From CBDFHJ01 sp965247635 (lineage in GTDB: Bacteria; Chloroflexota; Dehalococcoidia; Lucifugimonadales; Australimonadaceae), in assembly GCA_965247635.1 (NCBI GenBank), contig CBDFHJ010000010.1:620001-684000 (forward strand): a stretch of 64,000 nt of DNA, written 5' to 3'. The notes beneath the pieces were generated by a model, which did no database searches, was not told the DNA's origin, and saw only the letters and a list, made by a program, of their open reading frames with translations. This document shows positions 40,783-49,199 of this stretch, piece after piece. The translations under genes were made by a program, and so were the position numbers. Every line of letters begins with the position of its first letter. Position 1 is the stretch's first letter.

Positions 40783-43212
40783 GTGCCGTTGGTCTGGCTC
40801 GCCCTCGGATTCACCGCAGGACTTCTCCTGAGTGCCAAGGCCTCGCCGTCACTGGGGGCAATCGTTTTGTTGCTGGCCTCCGTGTTCGGGGCCTATCTCG
40901 TGCTGCGTTCGGTGGGGCTGCGGACCGGCCTGCCGCTACTCCTCGCGGGAGGCATGCTTCTCGGCCTGGCGCGGGGTGGCCCGCACCTTTTGGACCCGTC
41001 TGGCCAGCTCCACCTCCATCACGGTGCGGAGGTCCGTGTCCGCGGCCTGGTCACCGACCTTCCCGAGCTCATCGGCGGCAGGGTCCGGCTGGAGCTGGAA
41101 GTCGAAGAGTTGGCAGCGCCCGATGGTCCCTGGCAAGCCGTAAACGGTGCGCTCCTGGTCTGGGCCCAGCCCCAGCTTGCTCCGCTCCCCGGCCGCTCGT
41201 ACCCCTACGTTACATTTGGCGACCGGCTCATGTTGATGGGACGCATCGCACCGCCCCAATCCTTCGCTGACTTCGACTACCCCCGTTACCTGGCGAGTCA
41301 GGGCATCGGCTCCATCATGTTCAACGCGCTCGTGGAAGAGGTCCAGACCTCTGTGGGAGGCGCCTGGTGGATGCGGCAGGTCCAACGCCTGCGCGGCAGC
41401 CTGGCCCGCTCTTTGGCGCGGGTGCTGCCGGAGCCCCAGGCCTCCTTGGCCCAGGCGCTCCTTCTGGGACGCCGTGGCGGTCTGCCGTCCGACGTTACCC
41501 AAGCCTTCCAGGCTTCAGGCACCGCCCATCTGCTCGCCATCTCCGGACTTCATGTCGGCGTGGTGCTGGCCCTCACCCTGGCCGCATCTCAGGCTTTGTT
41601 GGGCCGTCGGCGAGTCCTTTACTTGCTCCTCCCGCTTCTCGTCGTTTGGGGCTACGCGCTTCTGGCCGGTGCCTCTCCCTCCGTGGTCCGGGCCGGAATA
41701 ATGGGCACCATCTACCTGCTGGCGTTGGCCACCGGCCGAGCCACCAGCCCGCTGAATGCATTGGCCCTGGCCGCGCTACTCATGCTGGTCTGGGACCCGC
41801 GCTCACTCTGGCACCTCTCTTTCCAGCTGAGCTTTGCCGCCATGGCAGGCGTTCTCCTCCTCGGAGTACCCGCCTGGGACCGGCTCCGGCTGGCTGCTTG
41901 GGGAAGCAAGGAAAGGGGAGGACGCAAACTCACTTGGACGTGGACCCTCGGAGCGCTCTTGGTCTCCGCTGGGGCAGTGGTGGGCTCGCTCCCCTTGGTA
42001 GCCTTCAACTTTCATCAGGTGCCGTTGCTTGGCATACCAACGACGCTCCTGGCGCTCCCGGTGCTCCCCGGCCTCTTGGCAGGCGGTTTCGCGGCGGCGG
42101 TCCTGGGCCTGGCGTGGCCTCCCCTCGGCTGGGTAGCGGCGTGGCTTCCCATGGTGCTGGGCGGATACATTCTGCTGATCGTTGAGTCAATCTCGGATAT
42201 CTCTTGGAGCGTCGCGCGCCTCCCTTGGATGGAAGCCCACCTGGTGTGGAGCTACTACGCCGTCGTGGTCGGCGCCTTGGCCATTGTCCACAAGCGCCGG
42301 TGGGCCCCGCCGGCCCTTGCGGCGTTGCGCCGCCTGTGGACCGGTCCTGCAGAGCCCGTCCAACGCGCCATGGTCCTGGCCGTTCTACTACCCTTTGCGC
42401 TCACGCCCTGGGTCGCGGCCTGGACACTGCCCGACGGCTTGGCCCACTTCTACTTCCTGGACGTTGGCCAGGGGGACGCCGCCCTGGTGCGTACCCCGGA
42501 TGGGTCGAACGTACTAATCGACGGTGGCCCCGCAGAGGGGGTGACCATCGCTGCGGTCGACCGTCTTCTCCCCAGCCTCGACCGCAATATCGACGTGGCG
42601 GTCCTAAGCCATCCGGACGCGGACCACCTGACCGGCCTTTTCGGCTTGGCACGCCGCGGCCGGATCGGAACGGTGTTGGTCCCCCCTGTCGTCGATGCAG
42701 CCCAAGGCCTTTGGCGCCAAGGACTCGCGGGCACGGACGCTGAGCTTGTGGAGAGTAGCGACGGCCTCACCGTGACCCTACCCGACGGAGTGCGGCTAGA
42801 GGTGTTTCATCCCCCTGCTCCCCCCTTACTCGGCACCGGGGCTGATACAAACAACAACGCTCTGGTGGTCAAGGTCAGCTATCGAGACGCCTCGGTCCTC
42901 TTTACGGGAGACCTGGAGGCGGTGGGGGAGGGGGTCCTGCTGGACAGCGGCGCGGACGTCTCGGTCCAGGTGTTGAAGCTGGCCCATCACGGCAGTGACA
43001 CCTCCTCTATCGAGGAGTTTCTGCGGGCGGCGGCGCCCGCCGTCGTGGTCGTTTCGGTGGGAGCTGACAACCCCTTTGGTCATCCCTCGCCGGAGGTGCT
43101 GGACCGACTGCGGGCACTCCTGCCGGACCACACCCTCTACGCCACTTCAACCCACAGGACTATCGAGCTGACTACCGATGGCGAGCGCTGGTGGGTCAAG
43201 ACCCACCGCTGA
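40783..43212 (+). CDS. comEC: ComEC/Rec2 DNA-uptake channel protein
   Basis: The 809-residue protein has an N-terminal membrane and OB-like region, the ComEC competence core (SGTAHLLAISGLHVG, about residues 245-260, and several further helices), and a C-terminal metallo-beta-lactamase domain from about 555 (FYFLDVGQGDAALVRTPDG, SHPDADHLTGLF, LKLAHHGSDTSS). It forms the channel for single-stranded DNA and its last domain may degrade the other strand. Start GTG 40783. With comEA here and comF at 26502 it indicates natural competence, although comF is interrupted. Confidence 0.92.
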   Translation: MPLVWLALGFTAGLLLSAKASPSLGAIVLLLASVFGAYLVLRSVGLRTGLPLLLAGGMLLGLARGGPHLLDPSGQLHLHHGAEVRVRGLVTDLPELIGGRVRLELEVEELAAPDGPWQAVNGALLVWAQPQLAPLPGRSYPYVTFGDRLMLMGRIAPPQSFADFDYPRYLASQGIGSIMFNALVEEVQTSVGGAWWMRQVQRLRGSLARSLARVLPEPQASLAQALLLGRRGGLPSDVTQAFQASGTAHLLAISGLHVGVVLALTLAASQALLGRRRVLYLLLPLLVVWGYALLAGASPSVVRAGIMGTIYLLALATGRATSPLNALALAALLMLVWDPRSLWHLSFQLSFAAMAGVLLLGVPAWDRLRLAAWGSKERGGRKLTWTWTLGALLVSAGAVVGSLPLVAFNFHQVPLLGIPTTLLALPVLPGLLAGGFAAAVLGLAWPPLGWVAAWLPMVLGGYILLIVESISDISWSVARLPWMEAHLVWSYYAVVVGALAIVHKRRWAPPALAALRRLWTGPAEPVQRAMVLAVLLPFALTPWVAAWTLPDGLAHFYFLDVGQGDAALVRTPDGSNVLIDGGPAEGVTIAAVDRLLPSLDRNIDVAVLSHPDADHLTGLFGLARRGRIGTVLVPPVVDAAQGLWRQGLAGTDAELVESSDGLTVTLPDGVRLEVFHPPAPPLLGTGADTNNNALVVKVSYRDASVLFTGDLEAVGEGVLLDSGADVSVQVLKLAHHGSDTSSIEEFLRAAAPAVVVVSVGADNPFGHPSPEVLDRLRALLPDHTLYATSTHRTIELTTDGERWWVKTHR

Positions 43213-43315
43213 CCCGGCCTGCTTCCATTCGCTTCCTTCGCATCGCCAGGCCGCTCGGAGCGATCATGCGCCTTCAGCCGGTGTATACTTGGCCGTGCTG
43301 ACTTCACTGCGGAGG

Positions 43316-44056
43316 ATGGACTTGTCTCAACAGCGCACAAGGTCGGATGGGAGGGCAAACGACGAACTGCGCCCGCTGCGCATCGAGGCAGGCTATCAGG
43401 AGTTCGCCGAGGGCTCGGCGCTCATCGAGGTAGGCAAGACCCGCGTGATCTGCGCCGCCAGCATCGAAGAACGCGTGCCCAACTTTCTGCGAGGGGAAGG
43501 TCGCGGCTGGATTACCGCCGAGTACAGCATGCTTCCGCGGTCCACCCTCACCCGCACGCCTCGCGAGCGGGGCGGCGGCCCCGCCAGCGGACGGGCCATG
43601 GAGATCCAGCGGCTCATCGGGCGCTCCCTCCGTTCCATTGCCGACCTGGAAAAGATCGGCGAGCGCACCGTGACGCTAGACTGTGACGTGCTGCAGGCCG
43701 ATGGCGGCACTCGGACCGCGGCCATCACCGGCGCGTACGTCGCCCTCTACCAAGCCCTGCTAGGACTGGTCCGGAGGGGCGTCTTGCACTCCGTTCCGCT
43801 TCGCGGCGTCGTGGCGGCTACCAGCGTGGGGCTGGTGAACCAAGAGGTGCTCCTGGACCTCTCCTACGAGGAGGACTTCCGGGCCCACGTGGACTTCAAC
43901 GTGGTCATGTCCGACAAGGGCGAGTTTATCGAGCTCCAGGGCACGGGAGAGGAAAGCCCCTTCTCCAAAGAGACCATGCAGCGGATGCTAGAGGTGGCGG
44001 AGAAGGGCATTCACAGCCTCGTCACCACGCAACGGTCGGTGGTCAGCACCCTTTGA
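43316..44056 (+). CDS. rph: Ribonuclease PH
   Basis: The product, about 246 residues, contains RSDGRANDELRPLRIEAGYQ, SALIEVGKTRVICAASIEE, GRGWITAEYSMLPRST, EIQRLIGRSLRSIADLEKIGERTV and CDVLQADGGTRTAAITGAYVAL. It trims tRNA 3' ends phosphorolytically. GGAGG at 43311-43315 directly abuts ATG 43316, so TTG 43322 (6 nt spacing) may be the real start, giving MSQQRTRSDGR. A TATACT -10 sits at about 43283. Length and phosphate-site residues are normal. Confidence 0.93.
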   Translation: MDLSQQRTRSDGRANDELRPLRIEAGYQEFAEGSALIEVGKTRVICAASIEERVPNFLRGEGRGWITAEYSMLPRSTLTRTPRERGGGPASGRAMEIQRLIGRSLRSIADLEKIGERTVTLDCDVLQADGGTRTAAITGAYVALYQALLGLVRRGVLHSVPLRGVVAATSVGLVNQEVLLDLSYEEDFRAHVDFNVVMSDKGEFIELQGTGEESPFSKETMQRMLEVAEKGIHSLVTTQRSVVSTL

Positions 44057-44057
44057 A

Positions 44058-44111
44058 GCCTTTTATAGCGCGCCGGCATCTAACCAGTACAGGGTTAGTC
44101 TGATAAAAGGC
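44058..44111. other. Two-tier stem-loop between rph and htrA
   Basis: An outer stem GCCTTTTAT/ATAAAAGGC encloses an inner hairpin CTAACC/GGTTAG. There is no clean T-tract, so it could be a weak terminator or an RNA processing signal after rph. Confidence 0.35.
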
Positions 44112-44174
44112 CTTTGGGAACGTTCTTCTTATAGAGTGTCCTTCGCATCCATCGAGTAGTACCTAGCGCCCCGG

Positions 44175-45350
44175 ATGGCTATGAAAGGGCATCAGATGCG
44201 GCCAAGACCAGTTCGTGTCCGAGCTCCTGCGAAAGCAGCCCTCTTCTTGGCGGGCTTGTTGGTGGCGGCGGTGGTCTTGGCGGCGTGCACGGGGTCTGAC
44301 CCAACCCCGACCGCCACGGTCACTCCGACTCCCACGACCACACAACTTCCTACCCTTACCGCGACCCCTGATGTCCCCGCCTCGGGCCTCCCCGGTATCG
44401 CCGGCGTCGTGGAGCAAGTGGCTCCCAGCGTCGTCTCCGTCTTCGTCAAGGTGGAGCAGCGGGATCGCTTTGGCCAGCCGCGCACTGGCACTTCCAGCGG
44501 GTCCGGTGTGATCTTCGATGCGCGGGGATACATCCTGACCAACAACCACGTCGTCGAAGGCGGGACGGAAGTTACGGTCGTCTTTCCGGATGACCCAAAT
44601 CGCAATTGGCCCGTGGAGATAGTGGGCACCGACCCGCTTACCGACCTCGCCGTGCTGCTGTTAGACCCCGATCTGGTGCCCTACGAGCTCGTCACCTCTC
44701 CGCTTGGTAACGTCGAGGACCTGCGCATCGGCGAATGGGTCATCGCGATTGGCAGCCCCCTAGGCTTTATTGGCACCGTCACCGTGGGCATCGTGAGCGC
44801 CACGGGCCGCTCCCTCCTCCTTGGCGGCGAAGAAGGACTCCACGACCTTATCCAGACCGACGCGGTCATCAACCCAGGTAACAGCGGCGGCCCCTTGCTG
44901 AACCTCCGAGGCGAAGTCATCGGCATCAACACCGCTGTCATCCGGGGCCGGCTCGCGGGCGGCCAGGAGGCGGAAGGGATCGGCTTCGCGGTCAGCGCCT
45001 CGACGGCCATGCCGGTGGCGGCGCAGCTCATCGCCAACGGCGAAGTCATATGGCCTGGGTTAGGCGTATCGGTTTCAGACGTGACGCCGAGCATGGCGAT
45101 CGAGGAGGGACTCGCCAGCAATCGAGGGGTGTTGGTGCGTTCGACCGCCACCGGTGGCCCCGCCGACAACGCCGGCATTCAGGGCCACGATGTTATCGTT
45201 GCCTTGGACGACGCATCGGTGGAGGACGTCACGGGACTTCAGCGCCTGCTCCGCACGCAGTACAGCATCGGGGACTCGGTGGACGTAGAGGTCCTCCGCA
45301 ACGGCGAACGGCTCACCATTGCCGTGACGCTGGAGCGGCTATCCCGTTAA
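44175..45350 (+). CDS. htrA: HtrA/DegP-type serine protease with PDZ domain, lipoprotein
   Basis: The 391-residue protein has a basic N-terminus, a membrane segment ending in lipobox LAAC (C38), a Thr/Pro linker (42-67), a trypsin-like domain with H125 (TNNHVV), D157 (LTDLAV) and S237 (GNSGGP), and one C-terminal PDZ domain (about 290-385, NRGVLVRSTATGGPADNAGIQGHD). It would degrade or refold damaged proteins outside the membrane. ATG 44181 and 44196 are possible alternative starts. Its stop overlaps that of the convergent PPOX gene by 4 bp. Confidence 0.92.
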   Translation: MAMKGHQMRPRPVRVRAPAKAALFLAGLLVAAVVLAACTGSDPTPTATVTPTPTTTQLPTLTATPDVPASGLPGIAGVVEQVAPSVVSVFVKVEQRDRFGQPRTGTSSGSGVIFDARGYILTNNHVVEGGTEVTVVFPDDPNRNWPVEIVGTDPLTDLAVLLLDPDLVPYELVTSPLGNVEDLRIGEWVIAIGSPLGFIGTVTVGIVSATGRSLLLGGEEGLHDLIQTDAVINPGNSGGPLLNLRGEVIGINTAVIRGRLAGGQEAEGIGFAVSASTAMPVAAQLIANGEVIWPGLGVSVSDVTPSMAIEEGLASNRGVLVRSTATGGPADNAGIQGHDVIVALDDASVEDVTGLQRLLRTQYSIGDSVDVEVLRNGERLTIAVTLERLSR

Positions 45351-45772
45351 CCGGCGTTCACCGTGACCAACCTCCCGGGCTTCAGCACCACTACCACCCG
45401 GCGCTGCTCGGCCATGGCGCGGTCGTACTCCTCCCAGTCGGGGTGTTCTCGTCCCGCGGCTACGCGGTAGACCGTCCGCAGGTCCATGCGCAGCGTCTCG
45501 GCGTCGGTATTGTGGTTGCCGCGGACCTCGGCGTCGCCGTCCAGCACCGCGTAGCCGCGATAGCCCGGCTTGATCACCATGATGGAGCAGCGGGGGTCGC
45601 GTTTCAGGTTTGCCGCCTTTGCGCTGCCCTGCTGCGTGGTGAAGGCCAACCCGCCCTCGAAGCTCCCCACGGTGACCAGACTCATCTGAGGTCGGCCGTC
45701 TCTGCGGAACGTGGTGAAGACGACCACGTTCTGCTGCGTGACGAGCTGTTCTAGGGCGTGGAATTCCATCAC
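45347..45772 (-). CDS. PPOX-class flavin/F420-dependent oxidoreductase (second copy)
   Basis: The 141-residue split-barrel protein aligns end to end with the one at 11803: QNVVVFTTFRRDGRPQMSLVTVG, AKAANLKRDPRCSIMVI, TVYRVAAGREHPDWEEYDRAMAEQRRVVVVLKPGRL. The family often uses F420. The two copies differ at many positions, so they are old duplicates rather than a recent copy. The substrate is unknown. It converges with htrA. Confidence 0.82.
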   Translation of the reverse strand: MMEFHALEQLVTQQNVVVFTTFRRDGRPQMSLVTVGSFEGGLAFTTQQGSAKAANLKRDPRCSIMVIKPGYRGYAVLDGDAEVRGNHNTDAETLRMDLRTVYRVAAGREHPDWEEYDRAMAEQRRVVVVLKPGRLVTVNAG

Positions 45773-45934
45773 ATCCTCTTGGGTATATTGCGCTGCCTAT
45801 ACCGGCAAAGGGCGAACGAGAGGCGAGCGCCTGCGCGCTCCCATCACAGCAGCCGCGGACTTAGCTTACTGTGGGACGCTGCCCCTGCTTACGGATGTGA
45901 GAGGCGCAAAGCTGCTGGCCGCTGCACCCACGTA

Positions 45935-46144
45935 TTAGCGCGACCGCCTTCGAATAAGGGAGAGTGGGATGCGTACCGGCAGACTCAAGACCCGGCCCAG
46001 CTTGCCGATGATCCACCACAGCTCCGACGTGGGGCTAAGCACATGGCTGTTTCTCATTCGGCGCTCCCGCAGGCTCGACTCGGCCTGGGCGTGGAGGTCC
46101 GCTCCGGCGCCGAGCCCTGGGTCAGTTGGTGGAAAGAGCATCAT
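45935..46144 (-). CDS. Short uncharacterised protein
   Basis: ATG 46144 has GGAGG six bases upstream. The 69-residue product starts MMLFPPTDPGLGAGADLHAQ and ends in a basic stretch (LPVRIPLSLIRRRSR), with one weakly hydrophobic segment WWIIGKLGRVLSLPV. No family is recognised. It lies in a region of gene fragments, so it may itself be a remnant; the ribosome binding site is its main support. The rest of 45773-46215 shows no other gene. Confidence 0.35.
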   Translation of the reverse strand: MMLFPPTDPGLGAGADLHAQAESSLRERRMRNSHVLSPTSELWWIIGKLGRVLSLPVRIPLSLIRRRSR

Positions 46145-46215
46145 GGCCTTCCTCCAAGCGGTCCCTCGACGTGTACGGATGACATTGTACTACTCTTCTA
46201 CGAGTTCGTGGCTCC

Positions 46216-46539
46216 TCACTGGACACGCTGGACGCCTAGCGTCAGCCGGACTCTCTCCACCGTCTGCTCCTCGGAGTAAGCGCCTGGACTCGGAGGCTCC
46301 AGCGATAGCGCCAGGCTCAGCGTTTCCTGGCGGATGTACGCTCCGTGCACCTCCAGCACCGAGCGCATACGCTCGTTGGCGCCCGAGATAAAGCTCGTGA
46401 TCCGGTCGCCGATCCCTAGCCCGGCGTCTCGGCGCAGGTTTTGGAGCCTGTGGACCAGATCCCGGGCCAGCTCCTCGTTTTCCAACTCCCTGGTGATGAT
46501 GGTATCCACCGCCACCACCAGTCCACCGGTGCCTTCCAT
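46216..46539 (-). pseudogene. Fragment of a second ileS (C-terminal end)
   Basis: The 107-residue frame matches the last about 100 residues of IleS encoded at 49200: VAVDTIITRELENEELARDLVHRLQNLRR, then FISGANERMRSVL, GAYIRQETLS and YSEEQTVERVRLTLGVQR. It lacks the whole catalytic part and ends upstream at an IS110 remnant. Similarity to the resident gene is moderate at the DNA level, so this is an old duplication or a piece of a second, acquired ileS. Confidence 0.8.
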
Positions 46540-46543
46540 GCCC

Positions 46544-46710
46544 AGGCTCGTCGCCGTGCGCCATAACCCGGTCCTCCGCGCCTTCTATGAACGACTCCTC
46601 GAGGCAGGCAAGCCCAAGAAAGCCACTCGACCGCCTGCATGCGCAAGCTCCTCACCATCCTCAACGCTGTGCTCGAACACCAAACGCCTTGGAGCCCTCA
46701 ATATGCTTGA
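46544..46710 (+). pseudogene. IS110-family transposase C-terminal remnant
   Basis: The frame reads RLVAVRHNPVLRAFYERLLE then AGKPKK; after a frameshift it reads ACMRKLLTILNAVLEHQTPW and stops at 46708-46710. This is the conserved C-terminal (transposase_20) end of IS110 transposases. Only about 55 residues survive, broken by a shift around 46620. It abuts the ileS fragment within a few bases. Confidence 0.8.
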
Positions 46711-46723
46711 CATTCAAGACAAT

Positions 46724-46829
46724 TGCTGAGCGAAGCCGAAGGGAAGGGGGTTAGGTCCGATGAGGCTCCGCTCATCGAGACTCTCGACTAGTCGGAGGGG
46801 ATGGTCGAAAGGGTTTTTCAACACCCTGC
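46724..46829. repeat. Dispersed repeat, copy D (interrupted by the IS)
   Basis: It carries TGAGCGAAGCCGAAGGG and the common end GGTCGAAAGGGTTTTTCAAC. A 41-bp TCCGA...TCGGA insert replaces the usual core. The terminal ACACCCTGCTA is split by the IS: the left part is at 46821-46829 and CACCCTGCTA resumes at 48198. Confidence 0.75.
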
Positions 46830-48197
46830 GAGGTTACGTCAATAGGTGTGTAAACGACATCAGGCGGCGACCTTCTCAGCCGTTGATTCAATGGCGATTC
46901 CATCCGCATACTGTGCACCGAGATAGACGTCTTCGATCAACTCAGGGGCCTTCAGACGCCTGAAGCGCTGTTCGGCGACCATCAACATTTTCCAGATCAC
47001 TGCTATCGCCCGATCGACCCTCTTGTAGCGCTTGGCGGCATCGGTCCGAAGCCTGAGGGCCGCGAAGGGTGATTCTACCGGGTTCGTCGTGCGAAGGTGC
47101 CCCCAGTGCTCCTTTGGGAAGTCATAGAAGGTGACCATGCGGTCCCAGTCCCGCTCCAAGGCCTCTGAGGCCGCCTCGTAGGAATGGTCGCCGCACCACC
47201 TGGTGAACACCGTCCTGAGCCGCTCAGCCTCTGTCCGAGTCGGCGCGTAGGGGATAGTACGCAGCATGAGCTTGGCCTGGTCCTGTTGTCGCTTTGGAAG
47301 CTTGGCGAGCACGTTTACGATCTTGTGGTTCCAGCAGCGTTGCTCTGCCGCCTGCGGATAGACGTTGCGCAGAGCTCCCCAGATGCCCAGGTGTCCGTCC
47401 CCAACCACCAGCCTCGGGCACTCCAGCCCGCGGCGCCTCATGTCCCTGAGCACATCGGACCAGTTCTCTGTGGACTCCCTGTATCCGGGAACAGCGCTCA
47501 CCACCACCTTGCTCCCGTCGCTCAGGGCCGCCACCACCACCAGTACTGCCGCCTTCTCCTTCTCAAGACCAGCCTTGACGTAGACTCCATCCACCCACAT
47601 GTAGACCACTTCCAGGTCATCTAGGGGCCGGCTGCGCCATTGGGCAAGCTCATCGTTCCACTTGGACTTCAACCGGGCCACCGTGCTCGCCGATACCGGT
47701 GCGTCCTCTCCCAGCAGCCCCCGCAAAGCCAGATCGAAGTCGCCTTCGGATAGACCGTGCAGGTACAGCTCGGGGATCAACTCAGCAACCTTCCTGGTCC
47801 TGTTGACGAACAGCGGCAGCAGCCGGCCCTCGAACTGCTCCTCGGTATCGCGGACTCGCGGCCGCCTCAGCTGTATCGTTCCCGAACTCAGCGTAAGCCT
47901 CCGGGCTCTGCCGTATCCGTTCCGATAGCCGGTATCGTTGTCCGAGTCGGATCTGAGCGCCGACTTCGCCCTTCCCAGAAACGCCGTCACCTCCTCCTCC
48001 AGCAACTCCTGGATCAGCCTCTGGACCTGGCTTCGCACCCAATCCTCCAACTGCTCCCACTCCGGCCTTGACTCCGACCTACTCTCAGTGCTTTCCTTCC
48101 TCATGGGCGGTCTATCTCCTCTCTTGGGCCTCGAGCCCGTGTTGTTCAGAGAGAGGGTACACCGCCTGACTGTTTACACACTTTTTGAAGATACCTC
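46830..48197 (-). mobile_element. Complete IS256-family insertion sequence (1368 bp)
   Basis: Both ends begin GAGGT and share TCAA, GTGTGTAAAC and TCAGGCGG, giving imperfect inverted repeats of about 38 bp. An exact 8-bp target duplication CACCCTGC flanks it (46822-46829 and 48198-48205), as expected for this family. It holds one transposase gene. A second, solo copy of its 96-bp transposase-start end lies at 4913-5008. Confidence 0.93.
46860..48104 (-). CDS. IS256-family transposase
   Basis: The 414-residue DDE transposase of the mutator type has the N-terminal FLGRAKSALRSDSDNDTGYR, first Asp in WVDGVYVKAGLEKEKAA (D172), second Asp in LVVGDGHLGIWGAL (D236) and a C-terminal NPVESPFAALRLRTDAAKRYK. 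Catalytic Glu is in the region between. It spans nearly the whole element with a 93-bp leader from the IS tip. The frame is intact, so the element may still move. Confidence 0.95.
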   Translation of the reverse strand: MRKESTESRSESRPEWEQLEDWVRSQVQRLIQELLEEEVTAFLGRAKSALRSDSDNDTGYRNGYGRARRLTLSSGTIQLRRPRVRDTEEQFEGRLLPLFVNRTRKVAELIPELYLHGLSEGDFDLALRGLLGEDAPVSASTVARLKSKWNDELAQWRSRPLDDLEVVYMWVDGVYVKAGLEKEKAAVLVVVAALSDGSKVVVSAVPGYRESTENWSDVLRDMRRRGLECPRLVVGDGHLGIWGALRNVYPQAAEQRCWNHKIVNVLAKLPKRQQDQAKLMLRTIPYAPTRTEAERLRTVFTRWCGDHSYEAASEALERDWDRMVTFYDFPKEHWGHLRTTNPVESPFAALRLRTDAAKRYKRVDRAIAVIWKMLMVAEQRFRRLKAPELIEDVYLGAQYADGIAIESTAEKVAA

Positions 48198-48250
48198 CAC
48201 CCTGCTAAAGTGCAAGAGACCGAATAGACCCTTTCAGCGGGAGTGGACTT

Positions 48251-49135
48251 TTACTCTTGCGGCTCGTCCAGCGTGCCGCTGAGGTCGTGAAGAAAGCGCT
48301 GGACGTTGGGAGACAGCGGCGACTCCTCTTCGGCGGCGCCGGCATTGTGAGAGTCGTACTCGGCCTCCAGCTTGTGGATCAGCTCCTGGGCCGGGCCGTT
48401 GCGCTCGACCTCAGCTTGGACCCGCCGGTACTGGCGTCGGCCAAGGTCAGTTTCTGGAAACTCGTAGGGCAGGTGATAAATGCTGGCCAGCGCCTCCAGC
48501 ATCCGCGCGGTCCCGTTGTAGTCGTCCTCTACCTGCAGGTACTGGGGCAGACGTGCCATCAGCATCATCTGCTCGATGCCGTGCTTCTCGAGCTGCTCGT
48601 TCAACAGTCCAAGAATCGTAGTTGGGCCTTCGTAATTCCTGCGGGTCCTTGCCATGATCCCCGCTGGGCCAGGGATGGGCTGGCCCGCCAAGGTGCCGGT
48701 GACCAGGATGGGCCGCGTGTGTGGCACCGCGTCGTACATTGCCCCAATCCGACAGTACCGCTTCACGTTCAGCGCCGTGAACAACTCCACCAAAGAGGAG
48801 ATGTACTGCTCCGCGGAGGAGTGAGGCTCCATGACCCGGCAAAGGAGGAAGTCGGGGCCCTCCTCTCGCCGTGCGTAGGAGATGACGGTGTTGGGGACCG
48901 AAAGGACCCGGCGGCCCTCTACCTGATGGGTCTTGGGACGGTACCGGGTGAAATCGAAATACTCCCCGGGAGTGGCCAGCCGCCCAAGCTCCTGCGCTCC
49001 CAAGCTCTCCTCCAGCCGGGAGAGGGCGAGGGTGCCCACGTTTCCAGCGTCCACCCAAGGCCTCAAGATGGCGATGGCGTGCGGCTCGTTGAGGTCAGGT
49101 AGCGGCTCCTGCAGTTCAAATCCGCCGACCTTCAT
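48251..49135 (-). CDS. PAC2-family protein
   Basis: The 294-residue protein from ATG 49135 resembles the PAC2 (proteasome-assembly-chaperone-like) family: AILRPWVDAGNVGTLALSRL near the start, GPDFLLCRVMEPHSSAEQYI, RPILVTGTLAGQPIPGPAG and AEYLQ-type MLMARLPQYLQVEDDYNGTARML. Archaeal and actinobacterial PAC2 proteins occur in genomes with proteasomes, but function in other bacteria is unclear. It lies downstream of ileS on the same strand, 64 nt apart. Confidence 0.78.
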   Translation of the reverse strand: MKVGGFELQEPLPDLNEPHAIAILRPWVDAGNVGTLALSRLEESLGAQELGRLATPGEYFDFTRYRPKTHQVEGRRVLSVPNTVISYARREEGPDFLLCRVMEPHSSAEQYISSLVELFTALNVKRYCRIGAMYDAVPHTRPILVTGTLAGQPIPGPAGIMARTRRNYEGPTTILGLLNEQLEKHGIEQMMLMARLPQYLQVEDDYNGTARMLEALASIYHLPYEFPETDLGRRQYRRVQAEVERNGPAQELIHKLEAEYDSHNAGAAEEESPLSPNVQRFLHDLSGTLDEPQE

Positions 49136-49199
49136 GGCCCTATCGTGACAGATGGCTACCCGTTTTGCAACCGGGCCGGGACACTTGCGGACCAGGCCC

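Noticed and set aside
45758..46279. 173-codon plus-strand frame after the PPOX gene
   Set aside because: It runs antisense to the start of the PPOX gene and to the ileS fragment, with no domain signal.
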